Assembly: GCA_037191015.1 (NCBI GenBank)
Contig: JBBCKD010000032.1
Location: 127,461 to 191,460, forward strand
Length of the DNA stretch: 64,000 nucleotides
DNA from: Ravibacter sp037191015
Lineage (GTDB): Bacteria; Bacteroidota; Bacteroidia; Cytophagales; Spirosomataceae
Direction: 5' to 3'
The notes below the pieces were generated by a model, which had not been told where the DNA came from, did not search any database, and saw nothing but the letters and a program-made list of their open reading frames with translations. This document shows, piece after piece, positions 53,609-60,899 of this stretch. Position 1 is the first letter of the stretch, and each line of letters opens with the position of its first letter. Made by a program: the position numbers and the translations under genes.

Positions 53609-53755
53609 TCAATCCAGCGAATTGATCAATACATAGTATTTAAAGGCAGCTAAGGCCCGTTCGAACTTACTCAGTTTCACCGGGTCTTTTTTGCTTAACC
53701 TGGGAAGCAATGTCTTGTTAAGCTTGTTGAGCATCCTGAAAAACGACTTTTTCAT
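53609..53755 (-). CDS. Small conserved-type Bacteroidota protein, 48 aa
   Basis: A 48-residue basic protein beginning MKKSFFRMLNKLNKTLLP and ending AAFKYYVLINSLD, on the strand opposite to the response regulator and converging with its stop by three bases. The pattern MKK-aromatic...LNK-LLP...KKDP-KLSKFE-A....YYVL...LD is one I recognise from many Bacteroidota genomes, where such short proteins are sometimes mislabelled SsrA-binding protein although they do not resemble SmpB. Function is unknown. Composition (many Lys, Leu, aromatic) and a clean ATG support a real gene. Confidence 0.65.
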   Translation of the reverse strand: MKKSFFRMLNKLNKTLLPRLSKKDPVKLSKFERALAAFKYYVLINSLD

Positions 53756-54110
53756 GTGTGTAACAGGTTTAAAGGTCTTTATCCAGATCCTTCATTCCTA
53801 AAGGATTCTGCGGGAGAAAATTACTGTGGAGTGCGATAGGATACCTGAATCCGGCACCGCGCGGACGGCATCGATGCGTTGTCTGTATACTTCCGCCGCT
53901 GATGCCCTGTCCTGCGTATGCGCGACAAAACAGCTTCCAAGACCGGAAACGAAAAAAACACAGGAAACGCAGAGAATTCATGTGATAAAGATAATCCATG
54001 TGACAGAATTTCCGGACAAGATGGTTTTTATACAAAAAAATTTGACTTTTCTTTAGCAAAACGCTGCCCATCTGGAACCTTAAACAAAAACGGACCTAAT
54101 CAGAACCTAA
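53756..54110. other. Gene-free gap before locus 4
   Basis: A 355-base divergent intergenic region between the small protein and the locus 4 sigma gene. The right part is AT-rich with A-runs (around 54035-54060: AAAAAAATTTGACTTTTC), the likely promoter zone, but no full consensus was found. Short open frames on both strands show no family resemblance. Confidence 0.4.
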
Positions 54111-54668
54111 ATGGAGGAAAAAAGTCTAACGGACGGTTCTTTAGTGGATTTACTTAAAAGTGGGGACACTTTTGCTTTTGAAACGATATATGATCGTTAC
54201 TGGCGCCAGTTATTCAGCTTTGTCTATCTGCAGACGGGATCCAGGGAGGATGCGGAAAATATTTTACAGGAGCTGATGTTAAGCCTTTGGCAGAATCGCG
54301 GACAAAGCGAGATCCGCAACCTCAGGACCTTCCTCTTTATCGCTGCCCGGAACCTGACCAACAGGCATTTCAGAGGACAGATCAATCTGCGTAAGTACCG
54401 GGAATTCCAGCTTATGAGGGAGGTATTCGACCATATAGATACGGATGAGATCTTTAACGAAAATCAGCTCTCGGACGCCATCGAAAAGGCGCTAAGGCAA
54501 TTGCCTGAAAAAACGGCGACCATATTCAGGATGCACAAGCTGGATGACATTTCTGTCAAAAAAATAGCTTCTCAGATGGGGCTCTCCGATAAGGCGGTCC
54601 AATATCACATCTACAAATCAATGAAGATGCTGCGACAATATCTTCAGGGATTTACTTCTGATAACTAG
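54111..54668 (+). CDS. ECF sigma factor, FecI-like (locus 4)
   Basis: Sigma factor for locus 4. The 185-residue protein has region 2 at about 20-90 (AFETIYDRYWRQLFSFVYL, LQELMLSLWQNRGQ) and region 4 at about 120-172 (LPEKTATIFRMHKLDDISVK, IASQMGLSDKAVQYHIYKS). FecR starts 23 bases after its stop. No hydrophobic tail is present, unlike loci 1-3. Confidence 0.91.
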   Translation: MEEKSLTDGSLVDLLKSGDTFAFETIYDRYWRQLFSFVYLQTGSREDAENILQELMLSLWQNRGQSEIRNLRTFLFIAARNLTNRHFRGQINLRKYREFQLMREVFDHIDTDEIFNENQLSDAIEKALRQLPEKTATIFRMHKLDDISVKKIASQMGLSDKAVQYHIYKSMKMLRQYLQGFTSDN

Positions 54669-54691
54669 TATTTTGAAGCCATTGTATACAA

Positions 54692-55702
54692 ATGAAACGG
54701 CATAAATTTGACGAGATAGTAGAAAAATATTGCGCCGGGGAAAGCTCTCCGGAAGAGGAAGAAATGCTGGACAGATGGGCTGATATGCATTTCAGGCAAT
54801 ATACCGATCATTCTGTTTTTACACAGGAAGACGAGGCGCAGAAAATGAAGACGCAGATCTGGAAGAAAATCCGGATTGATAAGGAAGTCCGGGGAAAAAG
54901 CAAACCCCTCTGGGGTAGGGGACGGTTCCTGGCGGGCATAGCCGCTGCCCTTATTACCGTGTCGGCCTTCGCCTGGTTTCTCTTAACTGTGCCCGGTGAA
55001 AAATCTTCCAAAATCTCTGTGACGGGAGCTGAAACTAAAAATATAACGCAGGTACCCCAGCGCATTACGCTACCCGACGGAAGCACGGTGGTGCTGGAAA
55101 CGGGAACAAGTCTTGTTACTGATGAGCATTACGGAAAGCAGGCGCGCACGGTCTATCTTACCGGGGAAGCTTTTTTTGAAGTTCAGCCGAATGTCCAAAA
55201 GCCCTTTTTTGTCTATACCGGGGACCTCGTGACAGAAGTGCTGGGAACGAGTTTCCGTATCAGGCCGGAGGGAGACAAAAAGACCATAGAGGTGTCGGTG
55301 ATAACGGGCAAAGTGTCGGTATATGCCGGCAGTGAAGGGGATGACAAAAAACGAAACGGTGTAATTGCAACGCCCAACCAGAAAGTCATTTATAATACCG
55401 AGCTGAAGACGCTCAGGCATGATTTGACGGATGTGCCCCAGATTATAGTACCGGATGCGCAGGTACCTGATTTTGAGTTCAAGGAAACGCCCTTAATAGA
55501 CGTATTGAGGCTGATGCAGCAGGTATACAGGATCGAAATTGTTGTAAGGAACCCGGTACTGAACCATTGTGTATTTACGGGCGACCTGAACGGGCTGGAT
55601 CTGTACCGGCAACTGGATTTTATCTGCGAAGTATTGGGCGCCCGTTACGAGATCAGGGGAGCTACGGTGTTTGTTAACGGCGAAAACTGCCATGGCCTTT
55701 AA
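54692..55702 (+). CDS. FecR-like anti-sigma factor (locus 4)
   Basis: Inner-membrane anti-sigma factor of 336 residues. The cytoplasmic region starts with FDEIVEKYCAGESSPEEEEM, one membrane helix lies at about 79-99 (LAGIAAALITVSAFAWFLL), the FecR domain at about 115-220 (RITLPDGSTVVLETGTSL, EVLGTSFRIRPEGD) and the DUF4974-type domain from about 250 (FEFKETPLIDVLRLMQQVYR). It precedes susC with a 214-base structured gap. Confidence 0.92.
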   Translation: MKRHKFDEIVEKYCAGESSPEEEEMLDRWADMHFRQYTDHSVFTQEDEAQKMKTQIWKKIRIDKEVRGKSKPLWGRGRFLAGIAAALITVSAFAWFLLTVPGEKSSKISVTGAETKNITQVPQRITLPDGSTVVLETGTSLVTDEHYGKQARTVYLTGEAFFEVQPNVQKPFFVYTGDLVTEVLGTSFRIRPEGDKKTIEVSVITGKVSVYAGSEGDDKKRNGVIATPNQKVIYNTELKTLRHDLTDVPQIIVPDAQVPDFEFKETPLIDVLRLMQQVYRIEIVVRNPVLNHCVFTGDLNGLDLYRQLDFICEVLGARYEIRGATVFVNGENCHGL

Positions 55703-55916
55703 CCAATGATGTGATCGATCTTTTTTACTAAACCTAAACCCTTTAAGATGAAAAAGTAACCAGATAGCCCAGCTGCAAAAAAACCGGCAATGCGCCTACA
55801 TTACCGGTTTGACGTGTACGCTCAAACGTCAATTTGAGCTTTCACCCGGATTAGCCGTCCGGATGGATGTGTACACCTTGTTTTCGAGTCTTGTAACCTT
55901 CAAACCTTGCTAAATT
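55703..55916 (+). promoter_or_regulatory. Structured leader of the locus 4 susC
   Basis: Within 214 bases there are three successive inverted repeats: AAACCGGCAATG/CATTACCGGTTT (55781-55792 and 55799-55810, one mismatch), GCTCAAA/TTTGAGC (55820-55826 and 55833-55839) and CCGGA/TCCGG (55846-55850 and 55858-55862). A four-codon frame ATGAAAAAGTAA lies at 55748-55759 before them. The first hairpin may end fecR transcription; the others would lie in the susC 5' region. Confidence 0.5.
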
Positions 55917-58900
55917 ATGAACAAAAAATTACAGATCCCATCGTGGGTTTGGAAAACTATGAAAATCTCATCCCTCCAGCTTGCGCTGTTTGCCCTGTGT
56001 TGCGGGATAGCACATGCCCATAAGACGAACGGGCAAAATGTATTGGAAAGGAATATCTCGATCCAGGCGGAAGGTCTCCGTTTCATAAAAGTGCTTTCCC
56101 TGATCGAGGAGCAGGCGAATGTCCGGTTTATTTATAGCCCCAGTGCGATCGATACCCGGCAAAAAGTGACTATAAAGGTTACTAACAGGAAGCTGGACAA
56201 TGTGCTGAGGGAGTTCCTGCTGCCGCTTTCAGTCGATTTTACCGTCGTCGAGAACAGGATATTGCTGAAGAGAGTTCCTTCTCAGTCTTCCGGGATGAAT
56301 GCACGGGAACCGGATACTTCAATACTGCCGGAGGATGCGGACAGAACGATCAGGGGAAAAGTAACCGACGAAAAAGGAGAGCCGCTGCCCGGTGTAAGCA
56401 TCCTGGTAAAAGGAACCCAGCGGGGGACCACGACAAATCCGGAAGGCGCATTTACGATAGCGGTACCTGATGAAAACGCTACCCTGGTGTTTTCATTTGT
56501 GGGGTATGTGAGCCAGGAGGTGGAGGCAGGCAATGCGAACACACTGGATATCAGGCTGAGCCCAGATAAAAAAGCCCTCGAAGAGGTAGTAGTAGTGGGT
56601 TACGGAACACAAAGCCGGCAGTTGGTGTCGACAGCGACGGCCACGGTCAGGGCCGACAAGATAGCCAACCTGCCGGTGAGCAATGCTACCCAGGCATTGG
56701 TCGGGCAGGTAGCCGGCGTTAATCTCCAGCAGACCAGCGGGCAGCCGGGAGCAGCACCTGCTATAAGAATACGCGGAAATGGTTCCATAACCAGCGGAAA
56801 CAGCCCGCTTTACGTCATAGACGGTTTTCCTACCACAGACGGGAGCCTGTTTAACTCGATCCCTCCTAACGATATTGAAAGTATAGATATTCTCAAAGAT
56901 GCGGCCTCTGCCGCCATTTACGGATCGCGGGCCGGGAATGGTGTAATAGTCATCACTACGAAAAAGGGCAAATCAGGAAAACCCCGCATTACTTTTGACA
57001 GCTTCTTCGGCATTGATAAGCTATCCAAAAAAATTGACCTGCTGAACGGGGACGAGTATGTCGATATGTCGATAGAGTCTTTAACAAACCAGGGCTTGCC
57101 CATACCGGCCTATTTTACTGACAAAAGCCTGTGGCATCCGACCGACTGGCAGGATGTGATATTCCGGACTGCCCCGGTTCACAGCCAGCAGGTGGGCGTA
57201 AGCGGCGGTACGGAGAAGATCACCTACAATGTTTCATTAGGGAACTTTGACCAGCAGGGGATCCTGAAGAATTCCTATATGAAACGCTATAACCTGAGGG
57301 CCGGTCTTGAAGCACAGCTGAACAGATACCTTAAAGCAGGAGTCAGCACGATGCTGACATTTACCGAAGAACGTCTCCAGGAACCCAGGGGCGTCAATAC
57401 GGAAGCCGGGGTGGGCGGTGTAATTGCCGTCGCGCTCAGCTCACCTCCCATTATCCCGGTCTGGCGCGATAACGGCGACTATTTTGTGGTTTTCCAGGAT
57501 TCAGAAGCGCTCAAGGCGTTCAATGTCGGACTCACAAATCCATTAAACAAACTGGATGCCAACCGGGATTTCAGGAAAACATACAGGCAGATCTCCAACG
57601 GGTTCCTGGAATTGGAGCCGGTGTCTGGCCTGAAGCTGAGAACCGAGCTCAACCTTTCCCTGACGCCTTCAAAAAGAGACATGTATGTAGAAGGATTCCT
57701 GTCTAAGGGAGGAACCAACCTCGGAAATATTTCTACGCCCGACCTTACCCAGATCACAGCCTCAAGAAGCAACAGCAACAATACAAATCTTTATTGGTCC
57801 AATACGGCCAGCTATAGCTTCTCTCTAAATGAAAGCCACAATTTCAGCGCTCTTTTAGGGTATGACGTCGCGGTGCAGAGCTATTCGAATACAGAGGTTA
57901 TTCCCCGTGTCGACGCCGATAATCCGATCGCGTTTAACAATACGATTATCAAGAATATAGAAGGAGCGACTTTAAAAACGGGGCGATCTTCTACGGGACG
58001 GTATACATTCGACGGTGTCTTCAGCCGCGTCAACTATGATTATAAAGGTAAGTATATTGTTTCCGCCTCTTTGAGAAGGGACCGGTCGAGCAGGTTCGGT
58101 CCGGGTGAGAGAGCCGGCGTATTTTCTTCTTTCTCCGCGGCCTGGAATATCATGGAGGAACAGTTTATGCCGGAAGGAGGCATTTTGTCGCAGCTTAAGG
58201 CGAGGGGAAGCTATGGCGAAACAGGCAACGACCAGTTGAGCGGGTATTACCCCTGGGTTTCATCGATGGTCAGAAACAACTACGTTTTCGGAGCTGGAGA
58301 GAATGACGTCATGATCATGACCTATTCCCCCGGCGGATTTACCAACAGGGAACTGGGATGGGAAAAGAACAGGCAGGTAAATTTTGGAATCGACGCCGGG
58401 TTGTTTAACGGTCGCATCGAGCTGGCAGTCGATATCTACAAAAGAAACAGCAATACGGTATTGTCGACTCCTATCCCGATCATTAACGGGAAAAGCGCTG
58501 CCACGATCCGCAACATAGGAAATGTTCAGAATAAAGGGTTGGAAATAACGCTTTCAACGAAGAATCTGACCGGGGATCTGAAATGGAACACCAATTTCAA
58601 CATTGCGTTTAACAGAAATAAAATTCTGAGCCTGGGACCCGGGCAAACACAGTTGCCGGGTGCAACGGCCGGTTCGGTGTGGGGAAATGTGATCCGGAAT
58701 TACGTGGGCAGACCTATGGGAGATTTGTACATGTTTGTGGTGGAGGGGACTTTCAATAACGAGAACGATCTGTCGACTTATGCCAAAAACGGAACGCAGG
58801 GTATCGGCGACCTCCGTTTTAAAGATGTTAACGGCGATGGAAATATTACACCGGATGATATGACGCTGGTGGGTAACTACCAGCCCGATTTTACTTTCGG

Positions 58901-59384
58901 ATTCAACAATACCTTTGCTTTCCGGGGATTTGATTTGCGGATTTTGCTGGACGGCTCCTACGGCGGTGAAATTCTGAATGTGCTGGAAAGGCCTTTATCG
59001 CTTGGAAGGGAGCGGGAAAATAATATTTCGGCTGCATTAGGACGCTGGAAGTCAGAAAGCGATCCTGGTAGTGGTACTTTTCATAAGGTCGGGACCCGTA
59101 ACCTCGGCAGCAATATCGGCCCGAGTACGCGATATCTCTATAGCTCGAGCTTCCTGAGAGTCCGCAATCTTTCAGTAGGTTACACACTGCCGCCTTTGTT
59201 TAAGGAAACGATACAGAGTTGTCGTATATATATCATGGTTCAGAATCTCCACACCTTTACCAGATTTACCGGCTATAATCCTGAAGGTAATCATACGGGA
59301 GACAATGCAACAGTAAACGGAGCCGACGAAGGGACCTATCCTTTAGCCAGGAACTTCTCCGTCGGGATTAATCTTTCATTCTAG
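55917..59384 (+). CDS. SusC/RagA-type TonB-dependent transporter (locus 4)
   Basis: Outer-membrane importer of locus 4, 1155 residues. The signal segment covers about 1-40 (LQLALFALCCGIAHA), the STN signalling domain about 43-118, the carboxypeptidase-regulatory-like domain about 143-212 (GEPLPGVSILVKGTQRGTTT), and the plug starts near 221 with EEVVVVGYGTQSRQLVSTAT; the barrel ends NFSVGINLSF. The EVVVVGYG subgroup is shared with locus 2. SusD follows after 48 bases when its ATG at 59433 is used. Confidence 0.95.
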   Translation: MNKKLQIPSWVWKTMKISSLQLALFALCCGIAHAHKTNGQNVLERNISIQAEGLRFIKVLSLIEEQANVRFIYSPSAIDTRQKVTIKVTNRKLDNVLREFLLPLSVDFTVVENRILLKRVPSQSSGMNAREPDTSILPEDADRTIRGKVTDEKGEPLPGVSILVKGTQRGTTTNPEGAFTIAVPDENATLVFSFVGYVSQEVEAGNANTLDIRLSPDKKALEEVVVVGYGTQSRQLVSTATATVRADKIANLPVSNATQALVGQVAGVNLQQTSGQPGAAPAIRIRGNGSITSGNSPLYVIDGFPTTDGSLFNSIPPNDIESIDILKDAASAAIYGSRAGNGVIVITTKKGKSGKPRITFDSFFGIDKLSKKIDLLNGDEYVDMSIESLTNQGLPIPAYFTDKSLWHPTDWQDVIFRTAPVHSQQVGVSGGTEKITYNVSLGNFDQQGILKNSYMKRYNLRAGLEAQLNRYLKAGVSTMLTFTEERLQEPRGVNTEAGVGGVIAVALSSPPIIPVWRDNGDYFVVFQDSEALKAFNVGLTNPLNKLDANRDFRKTYRQISNGFLELEPVSGLKLRTELNLSLTPSKRDMYVEGFLSKGGTNLGNISTPDLTQITASRSNSNNTNLYWSNTASYSFSLNESHNFSALLGYDVAVQSYSNTEVIPRVDADNPIAFNNTIIKNIEGATLKTGRSSTGRYTFDGVFSRVNYDYKGKYIVSASLRRDRSSRFGPGERAGVFSSFSAAWNIMEEQFMPEGGILSQLKARGSYGETGNDQLSGYYPWVSSMVRNNYVFGAGENDVMIMTYSPGGFTNRELGWEKNRQVNFGIDAGLFNGRIELAVDIYKRNSNTVLSTPIPIINGKSAATIRNIGNVQNKGLEITLSTKNLTGDLKWNTNFNIAFNRNKILSLGPGQTQLPGATAGSVWGNVIRNYVGRPMGDLYMFVVEGTFNNENDLSTYAKNGTQGIGDLRFKDVNGDGNITPDDMTLVGNYQPDFTFGFNNTFAFRGFDLRILLDGSYGGEILNVLERPLSLGRERENNISAALGRWKSESDPGSGTFHKVGTRNLGSNIGPSTRYLYSSSFLRVRNLSVGYTLPPLFKETIQSCRIYIMVQNLHTFTRFTGYNPEGNHTGDNATVNGADEGTYPLARNFSVGINLSF

Positions 59385-59432
59385 ATTGAAAATATTATGA
59401 TAGCCGCTCTAAAGCTTATAAATATTTTAAAA

Positions 59433-60890
59433 ATGAGAAATACGCTCATATGGGTTGTATTGACAGCCCTTTTGAACCTGTCGTGCCAGGAAAGCTTTTT
59501 TAACGAGCTTCCTTCCGACCAACTTACGGAAGACTTGTTTTTCAGCAGCAGGGATGACCTGGAAAGCATCCTTTACGATGCCTACTTTCGCTTACGGACC
59601 GCCTACTCCAACCAGTATGTGATCGGTGATATAGCATCGGATAATGCATACAATTCGAAGCTCAATAACAACAACGACCGGATCTCGATCAATGAGTCGA
59701 ACGTGACCGCTACCAATGGTGTTGTTCAATCCATCTGGACGGGAAGCTATTATGTGATCGCGAGGGCCAACCTTGTGCTCGACCGCATAGAAAATGTAAA
59801 TTTATCAGAAAGAGACAGGAACCAGTTAAAGGGAGAAGCTCTTTTCCTGCGTTCCCTGATCTATTTTAACCTGGTCAGGATATTCGGAGATGTGCCCCTT
59901 GTGATGAAGGATGTGGCCAGTCCCGACGAAGCCTTTTCTTACAGGAGGGATCCTGTCGAGAAAGTGTACGGACAGATTATAAACGACCTGGTGAATGCCG
60001 AGAGCTGGCTGCCTGCATCCTATGCTAACAATCGCGACGCAGGCCGCGCGACAAGCATAGCAGCCAAGAGCCTGCTGGGTGACATTTACCTGACCAGAAA
60101 GGAATACGATAAAGCCGCATCCAAATTTTCGGAGATCGTCAATAGCGGCTCCGCTGCGCTTCTGGAAGATTATTCCGCGGTTTTCGATAGCAGGAATGCC
60201 AATAATAAAGAGATCATTTTTGCAGTACAGTATGCGCGTGATCTCGATCCTTCGCAGGGTAATCCTCTGGTGTCGGCAGCCTGGCCTAACGAAAATGTGG
60301 GAACAGGGTTGCTCCGGCTCGGGCAGGGCTATTTCCTGATGACCGACGACCTGGCAGATGCTTTTGAAGAAGGCGACAAAAGGAAGGAAATGAATAACTA
60401 CGACTTCGTAACGGGCTATTCGAGGAGATACGTGTTCACACGTAAGTACTATGACAACCAAATGACGGTAAAGGTGGAATCGGGTAATGACTGGATCATT
60501 TACCGCTATGCCGACATACTTTTAAAGTATTCGGAAGTATTGAATGAGCTGGGAAGCACTGCCGGAGCGTTTGACCACCTGAGTGCGGTACGCATGCGGG
60601 CAGGCCTTTCGTCAGATCCCTCATGGGCAGCCAGCCAGGGTGCCTTGCGCCTGGCCATTGAGAAGGAAAGACGTATAGAGCTGAACTGTGAGGGGCACCG
60701 CTGGTTTGACCTGCTTCGTACAGGCCGGTTAAGGGAAGTAATGAATGCCCATTTCCAGGATGCAACGCTCGATAATCACCAGATTGGCGCAGGCGCTTCA
60801 GTCGAAGAATTCGAGCTGCTTTTTCCCATACCGCTTTTTGAGATCAACCTCAATCCCGACAATCTGATTCAAAATCCGGGATATCATTGA
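59433..60890 (+). CDS. SusD/RagB-like surface lipoprotein (locus 4)
   Basis: Ligand-binding partner of the locus 4 SusC. ATG 59433 is chosen because it gives a compact lipoprotein signal MRNTLIWVVLTALLNLSC with Cys18; the upstream ATG 59397 would add 12 residues. The mature 485-residue protein shows RagB features: FNELPSDQLTEDLFFSSRDD, ALFLRSLIYFNLVRIFGDVP, the helix YRYADILLKYSEVLNELG, EKERRIELNCEGHRWFDLLR and the end PIPLFEINLNPDNLIQNPGY. That end matches the pattern of the remnant at 9566-9843. Confidence 0.94.
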   Translation: MRNTLIWVVLTALLNLSCQESFFNELPSDQLTEDLFFSSRDDLESILYDAYFRLRTAYSNQYVIGDIASDNAYNSKLNNNNDRISINESNVTATNGVVQSIWTGSYYVIARANLVLDRIENVNLSERDRNQLKGEALFLRSLIYFNLVRIFGDVPLVMKDVASPDEAFSYRRDPVEKVYGQIINDLVNAESWLPASYANNRDAGRATSIAAKSLLGDIYLTRKEYDKAASKFSEIVNSGSAALLEDYSAVFDSRNANNKEIIFAVQYARDLDPSQGNPLVSAAWPNENVGTGLLRLGQGYFLMTDDLADAFEEGDKRKEMNNYDFVTGYSRRYVFTRKYYDNQMTVKVESGNDWIIYRYADILLKYSEVLNELGSTAGAFDHLSAVRMRAGLSSDPSWAASQGALRLAIEKERRIELNCEGHRWFDLLRTGRLREVMNAHFQDATLDNHQIGAGASVEEFELLFPIPLFEINLNPDNLIQNPGYH

Positions 60891-60899
60891 TGAATAGCC

